Origin: Alphaproteobacteria bacterium
GTDB lineage: Bacteria > Pseudomonadota > Alphaproteobacteria > Rs-D84
Direction: 5' to 3'
Length of the DNA stretch: 64,000 nucleotides
NCBI GenBank assembly: GCA_017427405.1
Contig: JAFRSV010000004.1
Coordinates: 1-64,000 of the forward strand
Part shown: positions 26,265 through 35,766 of the stretch, in pieces
Layout: the number at the start of each line of letters is the position of its first letter
Numbering within the stretch: position 1 is the first letter of the stretch
Position numbers and translations under genes: made by a program
The notes under the pieces: model-generated
What the model was told of the DNA's origin: nothing
What the model saw: only the letters and a program-made list of their open reading frames with translations
Databases searched by the model: none

Positions 26265-27043
26265 ACCTGAATTTCGGCCTCTGCACGCGCCTGTTGACGT
26301 TCCAATTGTCGTTGCTGTTTTGCAGCAACCTTTTGAAGGATGGTGTTGTATTCGTCACGAATAGCATCGTTCAAACCGGATTCGCGCATCGCACTTGAAT
26401 ACGCGGTTGCGTTCGCAAATTCGGTTTCTAATTTCCCCCATCCGGCATATTCCCAGTCGATAATTCCAACAATATCCATGGTTTTGGGGTCAACAATCAT
26501 ATTATTACAAAGGTCATTATGATTCCACCCATCGCCATCCCCGTTTTTCAAATCATCAATACCTTCGGGTCGCGAATTGTGAACTTTATATATAAAACTT
26601 GCAATTTGTTTTGCCAACTTTTCGCGATTTTGGGTTATTTTCTTTACACCCATAAGGTTTAGGTTTTTTCCGGGTATATACGGATATTTATAGAAAATAT
26701 ATTCGCCCGCCGGAACAATTCGTATGGATAAAATACGCACCGGCGAAAATGGCGCAAGTGCATCGGTTATACGCTTTTCACGAATGATTTTATCCTGGGG
26801 AACCGCCGTATCATTATGTTTTCTAACCTTAAACACAAATTTATTTTCGACGATAAATCCGATATTCCAACCACCCTTTATCATTTTTACGTCCATAAAG
26901 TCCAATTTTGGAAACGTTCGTTTAAGTGCGTTATATTTCCGATACCAATCAAACAACTTTACACGCCGCATATACACGCGCCACCGGCGCACCGGTATAA
27001 ATCGACACAGGAAATCACAAGCCGCGAAAAAATACATCCACAT
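26228..27043 (-). CDS. Choline/aminoglycoside-kinase-family phosphotransferase
   Basis: 271 aa. The Brenner-type catalytic motif WNHNDLCNNMIV and the metal-binding IIDWEYAG place it in the APH/choline-kinase superfamily; the N-terminal Gly-rich IKGGWNIGFIVENKFVFKV binds ATP. The basic, aromatic N-terminus (RRWRVYMRRVKLFDWYRKY) could bind membrane or sugar lipid. Such enzymes in Gram-negatives often phosphorylate choline or LPS-linked sugars; the true substrate is unknown. The C-terminal Gln/Arg-rich tail is unusual. Confidence 0.75.
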   Translation of the reverse strand: MWMYFFAACDFLCRFIPVRRWRVYMRRVKLFDWYRKYNALKRTFPKLDFMDVKMIKGGWNIGFIVENKFVFKVRKHNDTAVPQDKIIREKRITDALAPFSPVRILSIRIVPAGEYIFYKYPYIPGKNLNLMGVKKITQNREKLAKQIASFIYKVHNSRPEGIDDLKNGDGDGWNHNDLCNNMIVDPKTMDIVGIIDWEYAGWGKLETEFANATAYSSAMRESGLNDAIRDEYNTILQKVAAKQQRQLERQQARAEAEIQVQNDNKSSSTGM

Positions 27044-27113
27044 CAGTTTTCCTTTTATAAATGTTTTATTAAATACTATTGAAACCTATAAAAAAAACAA
27101 GTATTTTGTTTAT

Positions 27114-29306
27114 ATGTTCAATAAAGGCACAATTGTAAAGGTTCTTGTTCCAAATGTGGTAAACCATGGTTATGATTACCGCCTGGGGGGCGATGCGGAT
27201 TTGGGAACATTTGTCCGGTGCAATGTTATGAATCGACCATATATCGGTATCATTTACGGTATCGGCGATAGTAATTTGCCCCCCGAAAAGATAAAAGATG
27301 TTGGCAACGTTTTCCCATATAAATTGCCGGTCGCGACACTACAATGGATTCAGAAAATGTCCGAATGGACACTTATGGCGCCGGGGGCGGTGTTGCGATT
27401 GATTCTAAATGTGCCGGACGCGTTTAATGAACCAAAGACCGAACAACTTTACGCATATAATTTTGAATCTAAAAATGCGAAAATGACGGAAAATCGCCAA
27501 ATGGTGTTGGATGCGTTTCAAATAAATAACAACGAACCAATGTCGGCAACCGATATTCAAAATATCGCACGTGTCGGCCCGTCTGTGGTCAAGACGATGA
27601 TTGCACGCGAAATGTTATTGCCGGTATCAACGCGTCGCGTCGCCGAAAGTTTCAATTATAAATACGCCGATATGGGTAATGTTGAACTGAACCCGGAACA
27701 ACGTGCCGCCGCCGACAGCATTGGTCGCGATATCGCACACGGCGGATTTTCGGTGAACCTTATTGACGGCATCACGGGCAGTGGTAAAACCCAAGTATAT
27801 TTTGATTCCGTATGGCGTGCATACAGTGCGGGTCGTTCGGTGTTGCTTATGATGCCGGAAATCGCACTTACCACACAATTTATAAAAAGATTTGAATCGC
27901 GCTTTGGTGCGCCGCCCATTGTATGGCACAGCAATCTAACCGCGGCGCGCCGTCGTGATATTTGGCGCGGTGTTTTAACGGGCGAAATAAAAATAATCGT
28001 CGGCACGCGCAGCGCACTGTTTTTGCCATGGCAAGATTTGGGCCTGATTATAATTGATGAAGAACACGATTCGTCTTATAAACAGGAAGATATGGGAAAT
28101 TACCACGGTCGCGATATGGCAATACTTCGCGCGAAACTTGAAAAAATCCCGGTTGTATTGGCAAGTGCGACGCCGTCCGAAGAAACAATGAATAATGTGG
28201 TGGTGGGGCGATACGGTCATCATATATTAAAATCGCGATATGGTGGCGCGGAATTGCCAAAAATTGAAACAATCGATTTGCGCGAACACCGACCGGAAGA
28301 ATACAAGATAAATGACGAGGTTCGCCCCGGCGCATTGTCGCCGATTCTGTGCGATGCAATCCGCGAAACAATCCAAAATCATCGCCAGGTTATGTTGTTT
28401 ATAAATCGGCGTGGTTTTGCCCCAATTACCCAGTGTAAAAAATGCGGTTGGGTCGCGACGTGTCCCGAATGTTCGGTCGGCATGACATACCATAAAAAGT
28501 TGGGAAAATTGTTGTGTCATGTTTGCGGCCGCACCAAGACATTGCCCGACAAATGCCCGGAATGTGGTGACGCGGTTTCCATGCGTGGCGCGGGACTTGA
28601 AAAGGTGGAAGAAGAGGTCGCCATAAAATTCCCCGGCGCGAAAACCGCCCTGGTGTCAAGTGATACGATGGTGTCGCGCGGGGCACTGGAAAGATTGGTT
28701 GAAAAAATGGAATCGGGCGAATTGGACATCATTATCGGCACGCAAATTTTGGCCAAGGGGCACCATTTTCCGAACCTAACGCTGGTTGGTGTGGTGGACA
28801 GTGATATGGGCCTGTTCGGAACGGATTTTCGCGCCGCCGAACACACATTTCAACAGTTATTCCAAGTTGCTGGCCGCGCCGGCCGTGGCAAAATTCCGGG
28901 GCGCGTAATGTTGCAAACATATCAACCAACGAATTCCGTCTTGACCGCAATTTGCGCGGGCAATCGCGATGAATTTTTGCACGGCGATATGGATGTGCGC
29001 AGGGCTGCAAAAATGCCACCATTTGGCCAATTGATTGCGATAATCGTCGAATCAAAAAAAGAATCGTTGTTAAAGGATTTTTGCGAAACGCTTGCACGGC
29101 AAAGGCCAAATGTAAACGGCGCGCGCATAATGGGGCCGATTGTTGCACAAATGTACCAAGTCCGCGGATTTTACCGTATGCGGTTTTTAATTGCGGGTGA
29201 CGCACGCGCATATTTGCAACCAATCGTGAAAAAATGGATGTCGCACATAAACGTCCCGGCAAACATCCGAATCAAAATCGACGTAAACCCAATGAATTTT
29301 ATGTAA
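27114..29306 (+). CDS. priA: Primosomal replication-restart helicase PriA
   Basis: 730 aa superfamily 2 helicase that reloads the replisome at stalled forks. Start at 27114 (MFNKGTIVKVL) is chosen since an upstream extension reads antisense to the neighbouring gene. Walker A GITGSGKTQ, DEEH box IIIDEEHDSSYKQ, the paired zinc sites (CKKCGWVATCPEC, CHVCGRT, CPECG) and the late VAGRAGRGK motif VI are all intact. Full length for the family. Confidence 0.95.
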   Translation: MFNKGTIVKVLVPNVVNHGYDYRLGGDADLGTFVRCNVMNRPYIGIIYGIGDSNLPPEKIKDVGNVFPYKLPVATLQWIQKMSEWTLMAPGAVLRLILNVPDAFNEPKTEQLYAYNFESKNAKMTENRQMVLDAFQINNNEPMSATDIQNIARVGPSVVKTMIAREMLLPVSTRRVAESFNYKYADMGNVELNPEQRAAADSIGRDIAHGGFSVNLIDGITGSGKTQVYFDSVWRAYSAGRSVLLMMPEIALTTQFIKRFESRFGAPPIVWHSNLTAARRRDIWRGVLTGEIKIIVGTRSALFLPWQDLGLIIIDEEHDSSYKQEDMGNYHGRDMAILRAKLEKIPVVLASATPSEETMNNVVVGRYGHHILKSRYGGAELPKIETIDLREHRPEEYKINDEVRPGALSPILCDAIRETIQNHRQVMLFINRRGFAPITQCKKCGWVATCPECSVGMTYHKKLGKLLCHVCGRTKTLPDKCPECGDAVSMRGAGLEKVEEEVAIKFPGAKTALVSSDTMVSRGALERLVEKMESGELDIIIGTQILAKGHHFPNLTLVGVVDSDMGLFGTDFRAAEHTFQQLFQVAGRAGRGKIPGRVMLQTYQPTNSVLTAICAGNRDEFLHGDMDVRRAAKMPPFGQLIAIIVESKKESLLKDFCETLARQRPNVNGARIMGPIVAQMYQVRGFYRMRFLIAGDARAYLQPIVKKWMSHINVPANIRIKIDVNPMNFM

Positions 29307-29312
29307 AGAAAA

Positions 29313-29335
29313 ACCGCGCGTTTTGCGCGGTAAAT
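29313..29335. terminator. Terminator after priA
   Basis: Stem ACCGCGC/GCGCGGT with loop GTTTT, followed by AAATTATTTTT; it can also serve the convergent gene at 29335. Confidence 0.75.
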
Positions 29336-29748
29336 TATTTTTCGTATCCCAACTTTTGTGGTGTACGCCGTTGAAAACCGAATAACCTGTGTAAGAGTTG
29401 TGTTCCGCGATTATAACTATCTGGCGAATTATGTACGGCTTTTTGAATTGAGTTTTCTTCTCTCCCATCAGTTATATTTGTCGGCCATGCAAGAGATTTC
29501 GCATTTTTTATTTTCCTTAACCATGCAATTCTGCTTTCTACGATGTTTCTAGAGTTTGCATCATACCGTTTTAATTCCAAATCGCGTGATATTGGAATAA
29601 TTTCATCAATCATATTTTTAATTACTTGGTCAAATTTTGCACGGTCTACTGTTTTGCCGGTTTCATCAATCGCGCCAGCCTGCATAAGTTTTTCGTGCAA
29701 ATTATCAGTTATATTATTAAGTTGTTCTTCTATATCAATATAGGACAT
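29335..29748 (-). CDS. Small cytoplasmic protein, function unknown
   Basis: 137 aa, no recognised family. Acidic helical N-terminus (MSYIDIEEQLNNITDNLHEKL), then a basic C-terminus rich in Arg/Gln/Asn. No signal peptide or membrane span. It starts 20 bp after the VirB11 stop on the same strand, following AAAGGAGAAA, so it may be the second gene of that transcript. Confidence 0.6.
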   Translation of the reverse strand: MSYIDIEEQLNNITDNLHEKLMQAGAIDETGKTVDRAKFDQVIKNMIDEIIPISRDLELKRYDANSRNIVESRIAWLRKIKNAKSLAWPTNITDGREENSIQKAVHNSPDSYNRGTQLLHRLFGFQRRTPQKLGYEK

Positions 29749-29768
29749 ATTTTTCTCCTTTCTTTTTA

Positions 29769-30737
29769 TTAAACTACTTCTGTGACCGCGCGCAGAGAAC
29801 CGTCGCGCGACAGTTGCACAACACGAATCTTTTGCTTCATTTCCGCAATCAAATCCGTGCGGTTATATGCGGGTTGCGTGTGCAAAATCCTGTCGGCGAA
29901 TGCGGCATAGGCGGCTTCGGCACTTTCCGCGTGAATCGTTGTATAAAAATGTTCGTGCCCGGTCCCAAGCATTTCCCAAAGAACCGACGCATTATCCGTT
30001 GATATTTCGCCACCAATAATTACGTCCGGCGTCATACGAACAACCAAATCAAGCAATCGCGCATAGTTAAAATCATTTGTTTGTTCGGTTCGGGACAATA
30101 CAAAATGCACGTGATTTTTTTGCGGAACGCGAACTTCGCGCGCATCTTCGACGGTAATAACACGACTGTTTCGGTCAATCAGCGTCAGCATATGATTCAA
30201 AAATGTTGTTTTACCCGTCGCGGTTGCACCGCTTATCAAAATCGGACTGCCGTCATTTATTGCGGACATGAGTCTGTCGTACGGGTCGTCGGGCCGATTC
30301 GTTTTTCGTGGTTTTACCTTCATCAATTTTTTACCACGTTCCAGGTGGTATTCGCCGAACGAAGTTTCCGCCACGCCACCACCACGTATATTTAGCGCAA
30401 CACCGCCCGTTATATCGCGTTCGTCATATTGCACATTTGGTCCGGCAATCGCACTAAACCGATGGTTGCCCGGCAAAGTCGCATAAACGACCGGAATTCC
30501 GTGTATCGGATCAAATGGTCGTTCATAAATGTTCGCAATCGTATGAATTAAATCGACAAGGTATTGCTTGCTAAGCACCGGGGCATCATACGCAACCCAC
30601 GGCACACGCGCCCCATGCAGGCGCATCCACACTTCGCCCGCATGGTTTATCGCGATTTCTTCGACGAAACTTGGTCGATAAAATTCCGATATAGGTTTCA
30701 ATAAAGATTCTAATACAACATTCGTCATCAAATTCAT
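29769..30737 (-). CDS. virB11: VirB11-type secretion ATPase
   Basis: 322 aa hexameric ATPase of type IV secretion systems, acting at the cytoplasmic face of the channel. Walker A SGATATGKTT, Asp box TVEDAREV, Walker B-like PDVIIGGEIS, His box HEHFYTTIHAESAEAA. Start at 30737 (MNLMTN) or 30728; a longer version overlaps the divergent promoter. Far from the other virB-like genes at 54-56 kb, which is the scattered arrangement known in some intracellular alphaproteobacteria. Confidence 0.88.
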   Translation of the reverse strand: MNLMTNVVLESLLKPISEFYRPSFVEEIAINHAGEVWMRLHGARVPWVAYDAPVLSKQYLVDLIHTIANIYERPFDPIHGIPVVYATLPGNHRFSAIAGPNVQYDERDITGGVALNIRGGGVAETSFGEYHLERGKKLMKVKPRKTNRPDDPYDRLMSAINDGSPILISGATATGKTTFLNHMLTLIDRNSRVITVEDAREVRVPQKNHVHFVLSRTEQTNDFNYARLLDLVVRMTPDVIIGGEISTDNASVLWEMLGTGHEHFYTTIHAESAEAAYAAFADRILHTQPAYNRTDLIAEMKQKIRVVQLSRDGSLRAVTEVV

Positions 30738-30755
30738 TTTATCATAAATCGCCAC

Positions 30756-30784
30756 TTGAATCAAAAAAGTTTATTTGTTAGAAT
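30756..30784 (+). promoter_or_regulatory. Promoter of the lipoprotein-FKBP pair
   Basis: TTGAAT at 30756-30761, 17-nt spacer, TAGAAT at 30779-30784; predicted start near 30791, 14 nt before the ATG with its GAGAGAAGGA site. Confidence 0.65.
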
Positions 30785-30804
30785 CAAAAAAAAGAGAGAA
30801 GGAA

Positions 30805-31353
30805 ATGAAGAAACTATTTTTTATATTTTTGGTCGGAACGCTTGGGTTGGCGGGCTGTTCGGAATATAACCGTCGCGATTTTGCCAATGGTGGCGATGAC
30901 GCACCGTATTACAATGAACGCACAAGTACATTTATGCAGTCGGATAATGAATACGCCGGAATCGATTCTTATCGTCCAAAGACCGATAGGGAACTTGATG
31001 AAATCGAAACAAAATGGAACACATCGCGTATGGAAACCCGGTGGCAAGAATACCGCGGTGCGATGGTTCGTGTTCAAATCTTGCTTGGGAATACCGATAT
31101 GCGTGAAATGCGCCTGCGTTTGATACAAAATGCGGACGGTATGGATGTCGATGGCGATATACGCAGTGTCCTGTCCCGCGTGGCGGATTATGAAATGAAG
31201 CGTGTCTGTGGCCGTAATGCCGACAGTATCGTTTTGATTTATGATCGCCCATCCGTAGAGGCAATGCGCCCAACACCGTATTTCGATTATAGAATAGAAG
31301 CCGAAGGCGCGACAATGCGCGAATATGGTTTCCGATGCGTTTACAACAACTAA
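30805..31353 (+). CDS. Lipoprotein, function unknown
   Basis: 182 aa with signal peptide and lipobox LAGC (Cys about residue 18). Start at 30805 follows GAGAGAAGGA. The periplasmic part is charged, with DREL..IETKWN and a conserved-looking CGRNADSIVLIYDRPS segment; two later Cys residues may pair. I do not recognise the family. It precedes the FKBP lipoprotein by 36 bp. Confidence 0.65.
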   Translation: MKKLFFIFLVGTLGLAGCSEYNRRDFANGGDDAPYYNERTSTFMQSDNEYAGIDSYRPKTDRELDEIETKWNTSRMETRWQEYRGAMVRVQILLGNTDMREMRLRLIQNADGMDVDGDIRSVLSRVADYEMKRVCGRNADSIVLIYDRPSVEAMRPTPYFDYRIEAEGATMREYGFRCVYNN

Positions 31354-31389
31354 AAACAAACTAAACCCAAAAAACAAAAAGGAAAAAAA

Positions 31390-31722
31390 ATGAAAAAAAT
31401 GCTTGGTGTATTTGGTCTGTGTGGCGCACTGGTGTGCGCGGGATGTGATGCGGGCGATGTGACCGCACAAAACGGTGATACGGTTATCATCAACTTTGCG
31501 GGCTATTTGGATGGCGTCGCGTTCGAAGGTGGCACCGCGGAATCATACCCGTTGGTTTTGGGCAGTGGTCAATTCGTTCCGGGTTTCGAAGAACAATTGA
31601 TTGGTGCAAAAAAGGGTGAAGAACGTGATTTGAATATCACTTTCCCGGAACAATATGTCCCAAGCCTTGCCGGCAAAGACGTTGTGTTCAAGGTCAAAGT
31701 TGTTGACATTCAAAAGAAATAA
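31390..31722 (+). CDS. FKBP-type peptidyl-prolyl isomerase lipoprotein
   Basis: 110 aa. Lipobox VCAGC, then a single FKBP domain: DTVIINFAGYLDGVAFEGG, SYPLVLGSGQFVPGFEEQLIGAKKGEERDLNITFPEQY and a closing VVFKVKVVDIQ strand. Catalyses prolyl isomerisation in the periplasm, anchored in the outer or inner membrane. A strong terminator follows. Confidence 0.92.
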   Translation: MKKMLGVFGLCGALVCAGCDAGDVTAQNGDTVIINFAGYLDGVAFEGGTAESYPLVLGSGQFVPGFEEQLIGAKKGEERDLNITFPEQYVPSLAGKDVVFKVKVVDIQKK

Positions 31723-31740
31723 TTTGAAAATCTGTCGAAC

Positions 31741-31772
31741 AAAAACGCCGGAGATTTTCCGGCGTTTTTTTT
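31741..31772. terminator. Bidirectional terminator
   Basis: AAAAACGCCGG, a short loop, then CCGGCGTTTTTTTTT. It serves the FKBP gene and lies at the end of the convergent 31772 gene. Confidence 0.88.
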
Positions 31773-33274
31773 TACTTGCTGTTCGATTTTACTTTTTTTG
31801 CTAATGCGATGTTCACCAATTTTACGTAATCGTCATATGTTTGACAATTTGACAACTTATACACAGATATACTGACCCCAATTTCATTTTTTAAAACACT
31901 TCTAAGATGTTCAAACTTTATAGCGTGATTAAGTACCGCCCATAAAGGTTCCATGTCTTCAAGCGTAATATATGTGGATTCGGATTTTCCTTGTTTTACC
32001 ATGGAATCGTGCACGGCACAACAAATATCCCCAATTTTCAAATACGGATCCGTCGTATCTATTTTGATTTTGTGTTTGTTTTCTAAATTTTCGAATGTTT
32101 TCTCCAAATTGATAACCTTTTCACGGTCGTCCTGTATTCGCTTTAATAAACTATGAACCCTGGTATAAGTTTGAACACTATGTTCAAGACAAACGGCATG
32201 ATTAATATCACACATAATATCCCGAAAAATTTCATGCCTTGGTTTATTTTCATGGGGTCCTTTGTTTTTATTGACAACCTTTTTGATCGTTTTTGGTTTT
32301 CCAAATAATATGTTCCGTAATTCTTCAGAATGATTTACTTTTTCATAAACATACCGATAAAGTCGGCTTAATTTTGTGCCTGAAATATCATAATCAACCG
32401 TTATGCTAAAGGCATTTTGTACATTTTGTTTAATGGATTTAGCCCCCTTGGTATCAATCAAAGTTTCGGATATACCGTGGCATAGATTTGGTTCATTGTC
32501 ACCAAACACAATTTTATTAACTTTATTTTTTACCACCAATTTAGTAACGTATTTATCCAGATCTTTGTAAGATTTAGCTTTCGATATGGTTTTTATCGAT
32601 GCTTGAATTCCGAACTTTTCCCGCAGAATGTTCGCCACCGTATTGAAAGTCATTGTTGTCCTAATTGGCACCCACAAAGGGTTCATACCGGCGCATTCAA
32701 TCTTTGGATCTATGGCTTTATCATATCCAACCAAAGCGTATGTTACCTGGTTCGCAATGTTATAAACCGTCATTTCCGGTTTTAATTTTGCATCGACTGG
32801 TATATCTATGGGTTCGCCAAAAGACAGACATAATAATTCCGATAACTTTTTATCAAAAATTTCGCCTTTCTCTGCTTCAAATTCTGACTTTAGTTTAAAA
32901 ATTTGCTCATATGGAAAAATACGACGTTCAAGTAAATTGCTAAATACCCCCAAAGTAATAGCAAAAACTTCATGACTATTTAGCAAATTTTTTTCAACGG
33001 TAACTTCTTTTGGCGTGTTCTGTGTATTCTCTGAATGTTGCATGAATTCATAAACTTGTTCGCAAATATCATACGTGGTCATGCCGGATATATTACGATT
33101 TAACTTTAAGCCAAAAAGTTTTTTTATTGACCTTTTTATATAGTATTCGTCAAAAGGGGATATCTGTACTATATCGCCGATTTTTTTAGATGTGTCTTCA
33201 TCCCCAAAATAGGGCACAAAGACAATAGTTTTTATTTGTTCCATTATTTCTTTGTATCGCATAAATTTCACCAT
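31772..33274 (-). CDS. Repeat-containing protein, function unknown
   Basis: 500 aa, not recognised. Two long segments repeat: about residues 195-247 (AGMNPLWVPI...FNTVANILREKFGIQASI) and about 440-490 (EDMEPLWAVL...FEHLRSVLKNEIGVSIS). Shorter pieces near 53-80 and 149-182 look like the same unit (FGxxI, then MTxYDIxxQV). Each unit recalls the helix pattern of an acyl carrier domain but lacks the DSL serine. The middle is lysine-rich (KKVVNKNKGPHENKPRHE). No signal peptide. Monocistronic, with its own consensus promoter. A scaffold or effector role is possible but unsupported. Confidence 0.65.
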   Translation of the reverse strand: MVKFMRYKEIMEQIKTIVFVPYFGDEDTSKKIGDIVQISPFDEYYIKRSIKKLFGLKLNRNISGMTTYDICEQVYEFMQHSENTQNTPKEVTVEKNLLNSHEVFAITLGVFSNLLERRIFPYEQIFKLKSEFEAEKGEIFDKKLSELLCLSFGEPIDIPVDAKLKPEMTVYNIANQVTYALVGYDKAIDPKIECAGMNPLWVPIRTTMTFNTVANILREKFGIQASIKTISKAKSYKDLDKYVTKLVVKNKVNKIVFGDNEPNLCHGISETLIDTKGAKSIKQNVQNAFSITVDYDISGTKLSRLYRYVYEKVNHSEELRNILFGKPKTIKKVVNKNKGPHENKPRHEIFRDIMCDINHAVCLEHSVQTYTRVHSLLKRIQDDREKVINLEKTFENLENKHKIKIDTTDPYLKIGDICCAVHDSMVKQGKSESTYITLEDMEPLWAVLNHAIKFEHLRSVLKNEIGVSISVYKLSNCQTYDDYVKLVNIALAKKVKSNSK

Positions 33275-33301
33275 TTTGTTCTTTCAAGATAACAATGGTG
33301 T

Positions 33302-33329
33302 ATTCTATACTAAATTATATTGTTGTCAA
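33302..33329 (-). promoter_or_regulatory. Promoter of the repeat protein
   Basis: On the minus strand TTGACA, a 16-nt spacer and TAGAAT, between the lpxI stop and the gene starting at 33274. Confidence 0.65.
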
Positions 33330-33333
33330 TAAT

Positions 33334-34146
33334 TTATTCGTCCACGGCCATAATGAAAATCCCGCGTTCGTTTGCGCGTTTTATCACCGCGTCTCGATTC
33401 ACAACAAAGCAGGTTTTTGTATTCACAACAATTCCATGCAATTTCGCATCCGCAACCGCGTTCACCGTGTCAACACCGATTGCCGGAATGTCAATATGCA
33501 AATCTTGACCTGGTTTGGTCATTTTTGCAAACACGCCACCGCTTTTTTTGCGATTTTTTCGCATTTCGACAACGCGGTCTAACATTTTCGCAGTGCCTTC
33601 GGCGGCCTCTACCGCGATGACCTGTTTATCCACAACGACCGATGCGCCAATATCCGCGACCCCAATAGTATGTGAAACATCAACCGCGCGTTCAATGTTC
33701 GCCATGTCGCCACGCGCCGGCTTTTTTTTCGTAAGCACGCCCGCATGTTCAAAGGTCAGTTCCGGTGCCAAATCTTGTGCCGCGACAACATCAAACCCCG
33801 CGTCCGTCATAATTTTATTCAATGCAACCGCCATAGAATCATACCCCCGTTGATGTTTTAACATTTTGAAAAGTGCAAAAAAAGTCCATAAATCCGGTCG
33901 TAAATCGGACAAATTCGGATGCCCAATTGCACCAACAAACGTGACCTTTTTTATCCCCATTTTTCGTGCCGCATGCACCGCGCGCCCCGCACCACCAAGC
34001 CGAATGACCAAGTCCGGATTTAACCGCGGGTCATAAAAGTTTTTAAGACCGATTACAAACACATCCCAACCCCGCCGTCGCAACGCATCGCGCGTCAAAA
34101 TCGGCAGATCCAGTGCCCCGGCAACAATCGCAATCTTTTTTTTCAT
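33334..34146 (-). CDS. lpxI: UDP-2,3-diacylglucosamine pyrophosphatase LpxI
   Basis: 270 aa lipid A pathway enzyme that cleaves UDP-2,3-diacylglucosamine to lipid X and UMP; it replaces LpxH in many alphaproteobacteria. N-terminal IAIVAGALDLP, central VGAIGHPNLSDLRPDL, and C-terminal GVDTVNAVADAKLHGIVVNTK fit the LpxI (DUF1009) layout. Start at 34146 (MKKKIAIVAG). It supports an alphaproteobacterial host that makes lipopolysaccharide. Confidence 0.9.
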   Translation of the reverse strand: MKKKIAIVAGALDLPILTRDALRRRGWDVFVIGLKNFYDPRLNPDLVIRLGGAGRAVHAARKMGIKKVTFVGAIGHPNLSDLRPDLWTFFALFKMLKHQRGYDSMAVALNKIMTDAGFDVVAAQDLAPELTFEHAGVLTKKKPARGDMANIERAVDVSHTIGVADIGASVVVDKQVIAVEAAEGTAKMLDRVVEMRKNRKKSGGVFAKMTKPGQDLHIDIPAIGVDTVNAVADAKLHGIVVNTKTCFVVNRDAVIKRANERGIFIMAVDE

Positions 34147-34235
34147 ATGTTTAAGTTTAGTCATAAATCATACTGGAATCAAGTCGGATTTTATGATATA
34201 ATACCACAGAATTATAAATCAGGTGGAATTACCAA

Positions 34236-35093
34236 ATGAAAAAAATATCTTGTTTTTTGTTGGGTGTGTTGGTTTGCGTGTTCACCGCGGATGCCGATGC
34301 CAAAAGTTTAACCAGTGAAATTCGTAGCGGTCTTAAAAGTTCCGCATACGGTGGTTCGGCACGCGCACCACGTTCAACGCGTACGCGTCGTCGGGCCGTA
34401 AATCACACGCTGGGCAATACGGTTGATACGACCGTTTACGAAATGTCGGATACAATCGTTAATGTTGATGCCGGCGAAATGGGAAGCGAAGTTTTCTATG
34501 ACGAAAAACCGGTCGAATACGACGAAGACGAAGAATATCGTTTGTTTATTCCAACATCAATGTATATGCGTGCGGGCGCGGGTATGAACCTTGGGTTCGC
34601 AACGAAAAAAGCGCGCGTTGGAAATGAAACATACCCGTCCAAAGATTCATGGACCATGTTGTTTGGGCTTGGGTGGAATATGTCATCGTATGTTCGCACC
34701 GAATTGGAATTTCAACGTTCGGTATTTCGGTTTAATGATTTGGGCGATGAAAGTGCATATTACAATATGATAAATGGCATGCTGTATTTCGATTTGGCGC
34801 GTCGCTATGTCCAAGACGGCGACATCACATACCGTCGCACGATTGTTCCGTTTATGGGCTTTGGCGCGGGAATCGGTATGTATGATTTCAAAGGTGGGGC
34901 GGGTGCAAGTGGCCTAATGGTTCCGGTGCCGCGCGCGGAATTGGGTTTGAATTTCATGATTACCGATATGATTGGAATTGATATTTATTATCAATACCAA
35001 TTGTTTGTTGAACGTGGTTTTGGATGGAATACAACAAAGCACAGTGCCGACAGCGTCAGCAATGTCATGTTGTCATTTCGTATGAATTTCTGA
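34236..35093 (+). CDS. Outer-membrane beta-barrel protein 1
   Basis: 285 aa with a signal peptide ending near DADA and a C-terminal Phe (SFRMNF) required for Bam-dependent insertion. Residues 40-60 are Arg-rich (APRSTRTRRRAVNH), then an acidic linker (VEYDEDEEY), then an 8-strand OmpW/Omp25-like barrel with YMRAGAGMNLGFA, TELEFQRS and GFGAGIGMYDF. Start at 34236 has an AGGTGG site. Function as porin or adhesin unknown. Confidence 0.75.
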   Translation: MKKISCFLLGVLVCVFTADADAKSLTSEIRSGLKSSAYGGSARAPRSTRTRRRAVNHTLGNTVDTTVYEMSDTIVNVDAGEMGSEVFYDEKPVEYDEDEEYRLFIPTSMYMRAGAGMNLGFATKKARVGNETYPSKDSWTMLFGLGWNMSSYVRTELEFQRSVFRFNDLGDESAYYNMINGMLYFDLARRYVQDGDITYRRTIVPFMGFGAGIGMYDFKGGAGASGLMVPVPRAELGLNFMITDMIGIDIYYQYQLFVERGFGWNTTKHSADSVSNVMLSFRMNF

Positions 35094-35104
35094 TGGGGGA
35101 CGAT

Positions 35105-35743
35105 ATGAAAAAATTATTGATTTGTCTTTTTTGTTTTGTGCCAATGATGGCGAATGCGGAAATCACATACCGCGTACAGAAAACATGGACGGAACGGGGC
35201 GAAAACGCCGCACGTGACACGTTCGCATCCAAACATCGTTTCTATGCGGGCGCAATGTATAACTTTTCAATATGGCAAGATTACACCACCGATGACAACA
35301 TAACCGCGAACGGCCACGATACATCGGGTTTTGACGTAATGCTTGGGATTCGTTGGTTTGACACTTTCCGGATAGAGGCCGACTATTTTACGGCCAAGGC
35401 AAAGTGGAACGGTTTCGCAATAAACACGAATACGGCGTTTTTAAATTTACTTGTTGATGCAAGAATCGATAGTTTATATCGCATGTTTTATAAACAAAAA
35501 CTTATTCCATACATCGGCGCGGGCGTTGGTGCAACCTGGACAGATGGCAAAGATATCGTTGTTGATAATGATACGGTTGCGTCGTTTGCGGTGATGGCTG
35601 GTCTTGGAATTGAATTCAACGATTGGTTCACGCTTGATATCGGATATCGGTATATGTATATGTTAAAGCCGGGAATTGATGGGTTCCGCGACCTGGCACC
35701 GAATGCGAATCAGATTCGTGTTGGTGCGCGCGTGAATTTTTAA
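35105..35743 (+). CDS. Outer-membrane beta-barrel protein 2
   Basis: 212 aa with signal peptide (cut after MMANA) and terminal Phe (VGARVNF). Alternating hydrophobic strands FYAGAMYNFSIW, FDVMLGIRWFD and IGAGVGATW suggest an Opa/Omp25-type eight-stranded barrel. It starts 12 bp after the first barrel gene; the two are a duplicated pair in one operon. Confidence 0.75.
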   Translation: MKKLLICLFCFVPMMANAEITYRVQKTWTERGENAARDTFASKHRFYAGAMYNFSIWQDYTTDDNITANGHDTSGFDVMLGIRWFDTFRIEADYFTAKAKWNGFAINTNTAFLNLLVDARIDSLYRMFYKQKLIPYIGAGVGATWTDGKDIVVDNDTVASFAVMAGLGIEFNDWFTLDIGYRYMYMLKPGIDGFRDLAPNANQIRVGARVNF

Positions 35744-35766
35744 AATATGGATGCGGGGCGGATAAA

